The notes beneath the pieces are model-generated. The model saw only the letters and a program-made list of their open reading frames with translations, was not told the origin of the DNA and did no database searches. The position numbers were made by a program, and so were the translations under genes. From the NCBI RefSeq assembly GCF_001909055.1, contig NZ_LVWI01000001.1, forward strand, positions 124,001 through 188,000: a stretch of 64,000 nucleotides of DNA. Direction: 5' to 3'. This DNA is from Paenibacillus helianthi (GTDB taxonomy: Bacteria; Bacillota; Bacilli; Paenibacillales; Paenibacillaceae). How positions within the stretch are numbered: the stretch's first letter is position 1; each line of letters opens with the position of its first letter. Below are positions 46,986 to 57,300 of this stretch, one piece after another.

Positions 46986-47013
46986 TCACCCGGTATTAGA
47001 GCCTGATGCTAGC

Positions 47014-50000
47014 TTATGATTCCTTGCCGCCGATAAAGAAGGTGACATACTCTCTTTCTCTCTCTTGCGTTCTGATAATAAGGGTGTACCAGCCAGTCTT
47101 CGGGAAGATGACTTGATATTGATTCGCTGTCAGCTCCTGGAGTGGTATTTCCTCGGCGATCGTTTTCATCTGACCCTCCCGGTACAATCCGGTGTGATAG
47201 AGCAGCGTATACGCAGCCCTCTCATTAACCCGCTCCTTTCCGCCTACGCTCATCTTGTCATAGCCAAGCACACTGAACGTAATCCGGTTCGTGTCGAACA
47301 ATACCGTTTCCGCCAGGCTGGAGGACAGTACCTGGCCGTTGCCGATAATCAGCAGACCGCTGTCATTCATGACCATAACCTCCTGCTTGGCAGTCGCCGT
47401 ATTGCCCACCTGGTCGGTTATTGTATAAGTGACCATCTGTTTGCCTGTCTTGGTCAGATCTAGTGCGCTTACTGTGACCTTCAGCTTATCCGCTGCAGAT
47501 ACATTATCCATTGCGGTGAAGCCGCCAAGATCCCGCAGCGGCTCGAAATCCTTCTGTCCCCGGATTACCGCAGTCACCGGACGTTTCAGCTGAATCTCCG
47601 GCGCCGTGTTATCCAGTCCGTCCACTTGAATGGCCGACACAACGGTGCGACCCAGAAGATCACTCAGTACCATTCTGGCATTGCCGTTTGCGCGGTAGGT
47701 GACGGTATAGGCATAGTTGCCGTCCGCGTCGCTGATTTTGTTGGCATAGCCAGTTCCCTGCACCACCGGGACAGCTCCTGCGAACATCTGGTTAGGCTCA
47801 TCAATCCGCCCACTCAGCGTTACCTTCACCGCACCCTTGGCATAGGTCTTGCCGTTGATGGTGACCCGCTTGCCTGCCTCCAGCGGCTGCCCGGTCCCGT
47901 CCACAAATTCCTGGGTAATCCGCGGCTGCAACAGGTCAGGAGCAATATTGGCAATGGTCTCCTCCAGAGCCGCAGTATTGCCCTGCCGGTCCTGTACAAT
48001 GAGCTTGACCGGATCGTTCTGAAGCATGACCGCTGGATTCTTACCTTGTACTACTTGGAAATCCTCGCTGCCAGGCAAGCTTTTTTCTGCCGTCAGCGTT
48101 ACTCCGGTCGACAACAGCACGTTGCCCAGAGTGTCCAGAATCGTCTTGAAGGATTTGGAGCCGCCTATTCCGTAGGCATAGCTCTTGACCAGAGATACTT
48201 CCGGAGGCGTTCTGTCGATATTATTCACCGTCGCCTTAGTAGAGCCCAAGTTCCCTGCTTCATCCTCAAATTCGAAGGTGAATGAACCGTTGTCCTTGAA
48301 AATATAGCTGTCTCTTCCTCCATTGTTCACAATACGCACCGGCTCGGAGGTAGAGAGCTTGGCAGTCACATTCCCTCTTGTAGGTCCGGTTATGTTGTAT
48401 TCAACCAATCCTACTGGCGGGGTCAAATCGATATTACTCACTACCGCCAGCAGCTGGGTCTTGCGCTCCGGCGCTGTCAGGTCAACCAGATTAAAGGTAT
48501 AGAGGCCATTTTGCGAAATCTTGAAGGTATTGCCCTTCACCCGCTCTGCCAGAGCTGGATTATCTGCCGCAGGAGTCACCTTGATCCCTGTGGCCACAGC
48601 TATGCTCAACGAAATACCACCGCTCTTTGTCGGCCTCAGAGTACTGTAAGCGGCCAGACCATACAGAGGATCGGCCGTAGCATCGAAATGGCTCGTATCA
48701 ATAGATACAGGAGTGCTCTCCACACCCGAAGGTGAACGGAATTTGGCCTTTAACTGAAGCTGGTCGGTTGAGGTCTGTTGAACAGCCACCTGCACGAAAT
48801 TCGTGTAGGGTCTCCACAATCCCCATGTGGTGCCATTGTCGCTGGAGACAGAGTATTCAAACCCGTCCTTGGAGACACTCTTCAGCTCCAGCTGAAGGAT
48901 CGCCTTGCTTCCCTGCCCGCTGCCGCTTTCAAAAGCAACCAGATCGGACTGCAGCACCTCCACTGGAGAGGTATCCGCACGGTACAAGCGGAAGGTTCCG
49001 GTATGGGTGACGGCACTATTGCCCAGTCCATCCCGGGCATACACATACAGGACGTAGCCTGCCGATTGGCCAGGAGCCAGCTGACTGCTGTCCAGAACGG
49101 CCTTGCCATCCTCCGGAAGCGGCAGCCAGCCTCCGGAGGATTCCTCCGGCGGAGCAGCATTCTCCGGCAACCACTGGTACTCCACCACTGTCCCGGATGG
49201 ATTATACAGCTCGTTTGAGGTCACAAGCACTGAATAAGCCGAACGGGGGTAGCTCACACCGTTCAGACTGAATGTGATTTCAGGAGCGGCATTGTCGAAC
49301 CGGTACAGTGTGCTGTAGTCGTAGTACCGCACATTCCCATCTTCTTTGAGCCGGATATGAAGGTACTGCTCTCCGTTCAGACCGTAGACCGCCTGAACGA
49401 CACCGCGGTAGACCGAATCCGTCACACTGACGTCTTTATACACAGACTCCATCGCCGTTGTACGGTACAGGCTCTCAGCTGGCCGGACAGCAGAAGGACT
49501 GAAGACGTACTGCAGCTCCAGTACCGCCGCTCCCCGAGCGGTAACTTCGATATCCTGACTTCGGATATAGGATTCCGGCGCTTCTGGAGTGAAGGCGATG
49601 CTGACTTCTCTGGCAGAGTCAACCACAACATGCTCAACCATCTGGAATTCAGCCGTATTTCCGGCTCTGTCGGAAGTTCTCAAGTACAGAATATATTCCC
49701 CGTCTTCTACTACATTGTTCAGAGTCGTCACACTACGATCCGAAGGAACAACGTGCCAATCCAGCTCTCCGGGGGTTTCCCCCACCTTAACCCACTGAAA
49801 TTGCAGCGAAGCAGGATCAATGCCGCTGTGTTCATCCGATGCCCCGACTGTTGCCTTGACTACGGCCGTATGATTAATTCCGGAGATGGAAGCGCCAAGG
49901 ACTGGAGCCTTGTTGTCCAGCAGAATGGCGGTCTTGCCGTAAATCCAGTTGGAATCGTCATGCTTGAAGTCCGCCGCCGTCCACAAGGACAGATCGCCGT

Positions 50001-52290
50001 AATCACCGACCGCTTCAAGGGCTTTGCCGTTCGCATACGTTTCCGCATCCGCCTCGGATGCTCCGGTATGAGTAGCCTTGTACTCGTTGATCCAGCCATT
50101 GTAAGAGGCAGCATGGCTGGACTTATATGTCTTCATCTTCTCGTACTGCATGAGCTCACGGGCCGAATCCCAGGTCATATCCGCCGTCCAAGTATGCAGG
50201 TACCAGGTCCCGCTACCTTCAGCCATTAGTGCCTTGGCGGGTGGAGACAGCAGATTGGTGCTATTGTTGGCCACCATCAGATTGAAATCATCCAGTTCAC
50301 CGGTATACAGCCCTTCCCGGGGCTGCTGTCCTGTAAGTGAGTAGCGCTTAACCGCCGCGAACTCGTCGGCTTCTTTTCCGGCCAGCGGATCATCCGGACT
50401 CTGGCTCCAGTAATAGTAGACCAGACCCAGATTCGCAGATTCACCCGAGGAGCCTGTCATATTAAGCGGCCGGTAAATGCCGCGGCTTGGTCTTGGCTGT
50501 CCGGCCTCATCCGGGTCGAGAGGAGGTGCAATGACTTGAGGATCACGGGCATCAATGGTGATCTTGCCTGACCGTGCCCACGAGTTCCCCGTTGCACCCG
50601 GCGTATCGTAGAGATATTTGAAGCTCGGGTCGGTATTGTCAATGGACAGCTTCGCCCAGTCAATCTTGGTATTCGGAACCTGCAGGGAGGGATCTGTCGG
50701 AGCCGGAGCCGCCGATTTGCTGGTATTCACAGGATCCGTCAGCAGATTGCCGGCATAATCCTGAAGCACTCCCTTATCCGCATAAGCAGGCCTATCGCCG
50801 GCTCTGGACGAATGGGTCAGGGCAATGACCTTAAGCAGTGCCACATCCAGATCGTCCTCCGTCACGGCCGCCCGGAAAGTCCAAAGCGATGAATTTTCCC
50901 CTTCAACATAATAGGCTTTCATCCCATTGTTGAAATACAGGAACAACCCATCCGCCGACAATCCTTTTTTAGCGATAACGTCTTCCGTCAGCCGCACCTT
51001 GAATTCCAGGGTATCCCCCTTGTTCAATGTGCTTCCCGTCACAATATCCGGCTGGATACCGTTAGCAGTGAAGCTGTATTTGGGCGGAACCGCATCAACA
51101 ATAACCCTGAAACCGTCACTGGCATTGCCCGGGTCGGCCGTTGCATCGAATGGATTAATAGCCTTACCGCGAAGAAAGGTATCGCCTGCAGCAGCAGAAG
51201 CCCGCTGGCCGAAGTTACTGACAATCAGCGGATTACCGGCTGCATCATGAAAATCGGCATCGATGACTTTCTGCTTCAGTGACTTCTCATTCAGGTTGAT
51301 TCCGGACGGAAGTGTACTTATCTCGCCGCCGTTCACAATAGGCAGATTGCCCGTATGCTGGTAATTAGCCGCTTTATAGGTATAGCTAAGCTTGTCGGTG
51401 AACTGAGCCCAGCTTGTTGCTGCGGGCAGCTGCATCCCCTGATTCTCCCCGTCGGCAGGCAATCCCGTTCCCGAAGGATTGGTGAACAGATCATGCCGCA
51501 TAAGGTCGGCTGCTTCTCCGGAAGATGCCTTGAGCGGCTCACTGAACGGGTAGGTCAGATTCACTTCGTCGCCCCATTTCACCAGCAGCTCTTTCTCATC
51601 AATCGTAGTATTGTCACGCTGCGTTCCCGTAGTATCAAAGATGTAATCCTTAACGGTAGGCGCAATCACATCACGGAAGTTCAAGTGGATGCCGGTGACC
51701 GTACCAGACCCCCAGCTCTCTAGGTGAATGGTGATCACATCATCGGGTTCCAGATCAACCCAGTCTGTCGTCTGGTCATCCCGGTTAGGTCCGGCTCCCA
51801 CATAATCCTCGCGGTACCATCTCCCCAGATTTTTACTGTGGACCTCCACTTCTGCACTGTCATCATCCGATTCATATAGACTGCGAATATAAACTCTGAA
51901 CTGCCCTTCCCCTTCCGCCAGTTGCTTCAGCTGAGGGTTGTCAGCGATCCGAATGGTCGCATTAAGCACATCAGCGTCACCCAAATGCGGCCCGCCGTCC
52001 AGATCGCCGTCAACTTTATCAATGGTAACTCCAGGAACCACATTGCCATTCTGCACTTTGGAGAACCATCCAAAAGCGTTGACGAGCAGAGCATCCGATT
52101 CGGTATCTTCGTCATAGTCGGATGTTCTTTCCGGGTACCAGTCGCCATTGTGCAGAAGCTTCGTTCCTGACACATACACATCCTCATAGCTTCCCGCTGC
52201 ATTCACCTGTTGTCCCGGCCACGGCATACCGGCCGACAGCATCACTGCGGCCAGTACGGTGGTCAGGCTTTTTTTAGCCCATGTTCTCAT
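47014..52290 (-). CDS. Giant exported Ig-like protein without a visible anchor
   Basis: This 1,758-residue secreted protein has a standard signal peptide (RTWAKKSLTTVLAAVMLSAG...VNA). The body contains repeated beta-sandwich segments with the Ig-like pattern APVLGASISGINHTAVVKATVGASDEHSG and DRAGNTAEF, and later TPPVGLVEYNITGP and DEAGNLGSTKATVNNIDRTPPEVSL. These are characteristic of OmpL47-like or bacterial Ig domains. Unlike its two partners, it ends in YVTFFIGGKES with no SLH, LPXTG or membrane segment, so it may be released or held by the SLH proteins. The ATG at 52290 follows GGAGGGTGC. It is 103 nt downstream of the protease gene. Confidence 0.85.
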   Translation of the reverse strand: MRTWAKKSLTTVLAAVMLSAGMPWPGQQVNAAGSYEDVYVSGTKLLHNGDWYPERTSDYDEDTESDALLVNAFGWFSKVQNGNVVPGVTIDKVDGDLDGGPHLGDADVLNATIRIADNPQLKQLAEGEGQFRVYIRSLYESDDDSAEVEVHSKNLGRWYREDYVGAGPNRDDQTTDWVDLEPDDVITIHLESWGSGTVTGIHLNFRDVIAPTVKDYIFDTTGTQRDNTTIDEKELLVKWGDEVNLTYPFSEPLKASSGEAADLMRHDLFTNPSGTGLPADGENQGMQLPAATSWAQFTDKLSYTYKAANYQHTGNLPIVNGGEISTLPSGINLNEKSLKQKVIDADFHDAAGNPLIVSNFGQRASAAAGDTFLRGKAINPFDATADPGNASDGFRVIVDAVPPKYSFTANGIQPDIVTGSTLNKGDTLEFKVRLTEDVIAKKGLSADGLFLYFNNGMKAYYVEGENSSLWTFRAAVTEDDLDVALLKVIALTHSSRAGDRPAYADKGVLQDYAGNLLTDPVNTSKSAAPAPTDPSLQVPNTKIDWAKLSIDNTDPSFKYLYDTPGATGNSWARSGKITIDARDPQVIAPPLDPDEAGQPRPSRGIYRPLNMTGSSGESANLGLVYYYWSQSPDDPLAGKEADEFAAVKRYSLTGQQPREGLYTGELDDFNLMVANNSTNLLSPPAKALMAEGSGTWYLHTWTADMTWDSARELMQYEKMKTYKSSHAASYNGWINEYKATHTGASEADAETYANGKALEAVGDYGDLSLWTAADFKHDDSNWIYGKTAILLDNKAPVLGASISGINHTAVVKATVGASDEHSGIDPASLQFQWVKVGETPGELDWHVVPSDRSVTTLNNVVEDGEYILYLRTSDRAGNTAEFQMVEHVVVDSAREVSIAFTPEAPESYIRSQDIEVTARGAAVLELQYVFSPSAVRPAESLYRTTAMESVYKDVSVTDSVYRGVVQAVYGLNGEQYLHIRLKEDGNVRYYDYSTLYRFDNAAPEITFSLNGVSYPRSAYSVLVTSNELYNPSGTVVEYQWLPENAAPPEESSGGWLPLPEDGKAVLDSSQLAPGQSAGYVLYVYARDGLGNSAVTHTGTFRLYRADTSPVEVLQSDLVAFESGSGQGSKAILQLELKSVSKDGFEYSVSSDNGTTWGLWRPYTNFVQVAVQQTSTDQLQLKAKFRSPSGVESTPVSIDTSHFDATADPLYGLAAYSTLRPTKSGGISLSIAVATGIKVTPAADNPALAERVKGNTFKISQNGLYTFNLVDLTAPERKTQLLAVVSNIDLTPPVGLVEYNITGPTRGNVTAKLSTSEPVRIVNNGGRDSYIFKDNGSFTFEFEDEAGNLGSTKATVNNIDRTPPEVSLVKSYAYGIGGSKSFKTILDTLGNVLLSTGVTLTAEKSLPGSEDFQVVQGKNPAVMLQNDPVKLIVQDRQGNTAALEETIANIAPDLLQPRITQEFVDGTGQPLEAGKRVTINGKTYAKGAVKVTLSGRIDEPNQMFAGAVPVVQGTGYANKISDADGNYAYTVTYRANGNARMVLSDLLGRTVVSAIQVDGLDNTAPEIQLKRPVTAVIRGQKDFEPLRDLGGFTAMDNVSAADKLKVTVSALDLTKTGKQMVTYTITDQVGNTATAKQEVMVMNDSGLLIIGNGQVLSSSLAETVLFDTNRITFSVLGYDKMSVGGKERVNERAAYTLLYHTGLYREGQMKTIAEEIPLQELTANQYQVIFPKTGWYTLIIRTQEREREYVTFFIGGKES

Positions 52291-52393
52291 TCATGCACCC
52301 TCCTGCACGGATTTTGGTTAACGAATCTGTTCTATGTAGTAAATATCCCTTAACCGCCTGCCCCCACCGGCAGACCCGGGTTCTCCGCCGGTT

Positions 52394-53068
52394 CTACATT
52401 CCTGTCCGGCTGACTACCCGCTTCACTGTCTCTGCATCCACCGCCAGGTGAATGCCGTTCATCGTACGCAGTGAGCCAGACAGCAGTCCAGCCGCATATC
52501 CGTCCTGGTCAATCAGCGGCCCTCCGGACATGCCATTGACCAGCGTTGCTGACATCAAAATACGTTTCCTGCCGTTAATAGCCACACCGGGTGCATTCAC
52601 GATTCCCTCGGTGATGATCTTGGTCTCTTTCAGAGGATAACCAATGGCAAACACCTTCTCCCCATGCTTGACCGGGCCAGTACGCAAGGACAGATACGGA
52701 TAGGGATTGTCCTTACCAGGGGACGGCAGCTTCAGCACCGCTGTATCCGCCACCTCATCGAATACCAGCACCCTGCAGACGGCTTCAACGCCGTCATTTC
52801 TTACACAGCCAAGCCGCGCCGCCCCTTCCACCACATGATAGGCCGTGATAGCTGTGCCATCTGGCTGAATCAGAAATCCGCTGCCTACATCCTTGACTGT
52901 GTCATCCTCCCGAAACGCCCGCACATAGAACACCGCTTGCTCTGCATAGGTGTAAAGTCCCTCCGCATCATACTGAGCCGGCGTCTGTGCCATGGAGACA
53001 GGTGCATGGTTCTGCAGCAAAAACACGGCAAAGACCACCAGAATGAGCGCTCCGAACTTTCGCCGCAT
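52394..53068 (-). CDS. Secreted trypsin-like serine protease, S1C-like
   Basis: This is a 224-residue HtrA-like protease domain with an N-terminal signal or anchor segment (FGALILVVFAVFLLQNHAPVSMA). The catalytic triad is readable: His78 in TAYHVVEG, Asp108 in ADTAVLKL and Ser181 in NGMSGGPLID. It has no PDZ domain and no C-terminal extension, so it is shorter than DegP/HtrA. It would act outside the membrane, perhaps maturing or quality-controlling the giant proteins encoded next; that role is inferred from position only. The ATG at 53068 follows AAGGATGG; the frame is open to 53140 with no better start. It is the first gene of the surface operon, under the promoter at 53118-53151. Confidence 0.87.
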   Translation of the reverse strand: MRRKFGALILVVFAVFLLQNHAPVSMAQTPAQYDAEGLYTYAEQAVFYVRAFREDDTVKDVGSGFLIQPDGTAITAYHVVEGAARLGCVRNDGVEAVCRVLVFDEVADTAVLKLPSPGKDNPYPYLSLRTGPVKHGEKVFAIGYPLKETKIITEGIVNAPGVAINGRKRILMSATLVNGMSGGPLIDQDGYAAGLLSGSLRTMNGIHLAVDAETVKRVVSRTGM

Positions 53069-53117
53069 TGGCCCACCATCCTTTCCATACATGACTTTAG
53101 TCACATTCCTAAGCTCC

Positions 53118-53151
53118 ATTATAGAAACGCATTCTCTCAAATTTCTCTCAG
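53118..53151 (-). promoter_or_regulatory. Surface-operon promoter with SARP-like direct repeat
   Basis: On the minus strand, CTGAGAG (53151-53145), four bases, TTGAGAG (53140-53134), ten bases and then TATAAT (53123-53118). The heptamers are 11 bp apart, one helical turn, and sit where the -35 should be; no -35 consensus is present. This is the layout bound by SARP-type activators. The same arrangement precedes the kinase gene at 57516-57549. The protease ATG is 49 nt downstream of the -10. Confidence 0.65.
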
Positions 53152-53191
53152 ATTCGCGGCATGATGTCGAAATACGTCAATAATGATCCAT

Positions 53192-53236
53192 AAAAAAACG
53201 ACCTCTTCCTCCACTGAATTGTGGATTTCAAGGTCA
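53192..53236 (-). terminator. Intrinsic terminator after the SARP regulator gene
   Basis: On the minus strand, GACCT (53235-53231) pairs with AGGTC (53204-53200), with an inner TCCAC/GTGGA helix. The stem is followed after one base by seven Ts. It lies just past the regulator stop codon and separates the regulatory operon from the protease and surface operon, which therefore needs its own promoter. Confidence 0.75.
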
Positions 53237-53251
53237 TTTTGGGGCATAAAA

Positions 53252-54382
53252 CTACCCTTGGTTATCTTTTATGTAGCCAATAGCGAGATCCTGCAATTCC
53301 CGGGATGGTGCTATTCCAAATTCAATGCGGTACCTTTCTTCAAAATTGGTATAAAACGTACGTAATCTCTCCCATTTTCCGCTCGCTGCATATACTTCCA
53401 TGAGCAACATACATATATTTTCTTCAAAAGGATATATCTCCAAACTATCACTCAGTCTTTGCTCTGCACGGATCCAATCTTTCCGGGTCAGGCAGAGTCG
53501 GCCCAGATCATAGACCACGGACAAAAACCGCTTGCGGTAGTCTTCTTCCAGCCAATGCTTCCATAAGTAGTCCTTACGGTCAAACAGATGCCCTTGATAC
53601 ATCATGCACAAGCTTTCCAGCCGTGCAATTTCCCCGTGAGCATCAGACTGTGCAGAGTTGTAACGCTGAAACTCCAGCAGGTCGTACGTAGTCTCAAGGA
53701 CCTCCAGCAAATATCCTTCCCCGGTTTTGCCTATATCTAGGCCAAGCTGATGCTCCTTTAGGATTTTTTTCAGCCGGTAGACCGTATTATGCAAATTATG
53801 AACCGATCGTGCTTCATCCATCTCGGGCCACAAAGCATCGACAAGCTGCCACTTCCCCGCTTCCTGATTGGGATAACACAGCAGATAGGCAAACAGTTCT
53901 TCAGTCTTACGTGTGGGCCAACGCACCAAATCCCCCTTGAAATTGCGAACCTCGAAACCGCCAAAACAGCGGATAGATGTTCTCTGGGAGGGCAGATCCA
54001 TGTTCGTCGAAACCGGCCTCCCAGATTCCTTCAGTAGACGATCCGTAATACGCTGGACACTGGCGGGCGTAATGGGCTTCAGAATGTAATCAAAGGCGAA
54101 TACATTGAAAGCCTCCAAAGCATATTCCTTGTGGGCCGTAGTGAAAACAATACGTGTGTGTTCGCAGCAATCAATCATTCTGCCCGCCAGCTCCAGCCCG
54201 GATAGCTTAGGCATCTCTACATCCAAAAAGGCAATATCCGGTTTAAGGGACGGCAGAGCCTCCAGAGCCTCTAACGGATTACTGAAAGCACCCACCACTT
54301 GGCAATCGGGGTTTCTTCCAACAACCACCTTCATTAGCTCCAGGATCGGTTTTTCATCCTCCACAACAACTACTGTGAACAA
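53252..54382 (-). CDS. SARP-type response regulator (REC-HTH-BTAD)
   Basis: This 376-residue DNA-binding regulator has a receiver at ~1-120 (VVVVEDEKPI, phosphoacceptor Asp in IAFLDVEMPKLSG near residue 54, Lys in YILKPITP). It is followed by an OmpR-like winged helix at ~140-230 (RWPTRKTEELFAYLLCYPNQ). A BTAD bacterial-activator domain of TPR-like helices extends to the end (YEEDYRKRF-type segment, then LSDSLEIYPFEENICMLLMEVYAASG). This HTH-BTAD pair is the defining layout of Streptomyces SARP activators. The start is a TTG at 54382 with AAAGGAGG 9 nt upstream. It follows the kinase gene by 15 nt, so the two form a cognate pair. Predicted targets are its own operon and the surface operon. 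Confidence 0.9.
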   Translation of the reverse strand: MFTVVVVEDEKPILELMKVVVGRNPDCQVVGAFSNPLEALEALPSLKPDIAFLDVEMPKLSGLELAGRMIDCCEHTRIVFTTAHKEYALEAFNVFAFDYILKPITPASVQRITDRLLKESGRPVSTNMDLPSQRTSIRCFGGFEVRNFKGDLVRWPTRKTEELFAYLLCYPNQEAGKWQLVDALWPEMDEARSVHNLHNTVYRLKKILKEHQLGLDIGKTGEGYLLEVLETTYDLLEFQRYNSAQSDAHGEIARLESLCMMYQGHLFDRKDYLWKHWLEEDYRKRFLSVVYDLGRLCLTRKDWIRAEQRLSDSLEIYPFEENICMLLMEVYAASGKWERLRTFYTNFEERYRIEFGIAPSRELQDLAIGYIKDNQG

Positions 54383-54397
54383 TAATCTCTTCCTCCT

Positions 54398-57300
54398 TTA
54401 CCCTTCCATGTTATGCTCGAGCGGCAGGGCTATCATCACTTTGGTCCCACAGCCCAGTTTCGAGCTCACAGTTAAGACCGCACCGGGTATCGACTCCAAT
54501 CTGCGCCGGATATTAAAAATACCGATCCCCCCCGTACCTTCCCGTGGCCGTTCACCACTGGAAATGCGGTACAGCACGTCGTCGGAGATACCAGAACCGT
54601 TATCCTCTATCGTTATCAGCAGACTATGTTCCTCTTCTGCAACCGTGAGAGTAACCACTCCTTGCCCGTCCTTGTCAAACAGTCCGTGACGAATAGCATT
54701 TTCTACGAGCGGCTGGATAATCAGGGAAGGGATTTGAAAGTTCTTCAAGCCTTCGTTCACATCACTAACAAATTCAAAACGGTCATCAAAACGGGCCAGA
54801 TCAATCTCTACGTATGCATCGATCAACTCCAGCTCTCTGCCCAGAGGAACAAATATCTCTTTATGATCCATATCCAGAATATAGCGCAGATACTGGCTAA
54901 GACTGGACAGCAGGTAAGCCGCCTTCTCTCCATCCGTATAGCAGAAGGAGATTACGCTGCTCAAGGCATTGTAGAGGAAATGTGGCTTGATCTGAGCCTG
55001 ATAAAAGGCCAGTTCATTCTGAATGGCCTGATGAATGGAGGTCTTCATGACCAGCAATGTCTGAATTCTGGCAATCAGAGTCTCCCCGTCAAACGGTTTG
55101 CTCAAATAATCATTGGCTCCTGCCGCAAAGCCCAGTGCAATATCCTGTGACCGGTCCTTGGCGGTAGCGAACAGTATTGGTAAATCCAGAATGGTATACT
55201 TTTCACGCAGCTTACGGCATAGCTCGATTCCTGACATGTCCGGCATCATCACATCAAGAATGACGAGATCAATCCGGGGGTACCGGCTGACTTTGTCCAG
55301 CGCTTCCCTGCCCGACAGTGCAGTCAGCACATTATACGGATGTCTCCGCAAAATAGTAAGAAGAGCGTGAATATTGGAGGCCTCGTCATCTACAATCAGA
55401 ATTGTATATTCATATTGCTCTGTAATCTCCAGAGAACCGGACTTGCGTGGATTTCGAAACCGGGGTAGCTCCGCTTCATTATCCGCTGCAGACCTGCGTT
55501 CTTTGGCACTTGGAATGGTAAAGGCCATACGGGTCCCCTTCCCCGCCTCGGTCCAGTCCAAGCGGATTTGTCCGCCCATTCCCTCTACCAGCTTGCGGCT
55601 GATATACAACCCGACCCCCATGCCCGAGTACCTGCCTTCAGGCCCGCTTGCGCCAAAGGGATCATCCCGTATTAGCAAGTCAGATTGTTTGTCCGGAGCT
55701 ATACCTTCGCCCGTATCCTGAACAAACAAATGAACCATGTTATCCGAAATCGTCCCATTGACAGAGATCATTCCTCTATCCGTATGTTTGATTGCGTTAT
55801 GTACAAGGTTATATAAAATTTGTCTAAAGCGGTTTTCATCCGCATGAACCCACAATTTCGGAGATACCTGATTCACCAGAGCCACATCTTTATCGGCCAG
55901 CTCGAATTGCAGCACATCCAGTACAATCTGTACTGCCGCCCGCACGTTCACAACCGAAAACTGCATTTGCAGATCCCCATGCTTGAGCCGTGTAACATCA
56001 ATCAAATCCTGCATTAGCATGGACAGCTTCACTGCCGTATCTTTTACTAGCCACAGACTTTCAAGCTGCCCGGCTGACAGAGTGCCCTCGGAATTATCCA
56101 GAAGGGATGATGAAATATTCATAATTCCATGCAGCGGGGTTCTAAGCTCGTGAGAGGTATGAATGAGAAATTCATCTTTGATCTGATTGGAGACCATAAG
56201 CTCATGAGTCAGGGCTTGGGTTTTCTCGAAGGTGCGGGAGAAGCGGATTGCCAGCAACGTATTCATCAGCATGACAAATCCCAAAGCAGCCAGCTTGCTG
56301 ACAATATCAGACGCCAGAATATTTTCCGTTGACAGAAGATCCCCTACCAGATAGATCATCATTGACACAATTGCCAGTATGAACAGGATCAATTCTTTAC
56401 TCTCATGTGTCCCTTTCTTAGAAATGATCCAGAGAAAAACTAACCTCGCAATAATATAAATATCCATAAGAACCAGATAGAGCAGATACTCCGGTTTAAC
56501 TTCGTTATAGATCCTGTAGGGTAAGATCAGTATGGCTGCAGCATAAGCAGTAAAAGGGCCAATCAGCAGTATCTGCAGCTTTCTGGACATCAACCGGCTG
56601 TTGAGTGAAGAAAAAAGTAAAATACCCAGTACAGGGATCATAAAAAAAATACTGAGATCCATGAGCTTGTAGGTCACATTGAACGAGATATCCGGCAGCA
56701 GACGCTGGAAGAGTTTCTCGTCCTGAAGCATCTGACTCACTGAAAAACATAACAGGAATATTCCACAATACAGATTGCTTCTGTCCCTGCGCTCAGGGAA
56801 ATACATGGTTAGCTGGTGGGCGCCGAACATAATAAAGATCAGAATGCAAGCCAAATCCGCACCAATGCCAAAGGCTCCTAACCAGAGGATTTCTTTCTGT
56901 GCTCCAAACTGAATGGGACGGATCACGCCTCCATTAATAAATTCGTAGTTGGCAACCTGAATAACAATATCAATCGTTTCATCACTGGAATGAAAAAAAA
57001 CGGTATACGGCGTATTACCCGGGTGGCTTTGCTCTTTAGCCTTCACCGGAACACCACTCTCACCCTCCAGCTTCCCGTTAATGTATAACTTGTGCGACAT
57101 GCGGATATTGTTAATTTTGATCCCGTAGACCGAATCACCGTTCGGAACCAGCAGCTTCAGATGATAGGTGCCATACCCTTTTCGGTGCATTCCCTCGTTC
57201 TTATGCTTCCCTTCCCACGCTCCAGGCACGTTCAAATAAAGCTGTCCCTTTACCGTTTCTTCGTTCAGATCAGCCGGCGTTAACAGCCTTCCTTCATAGA

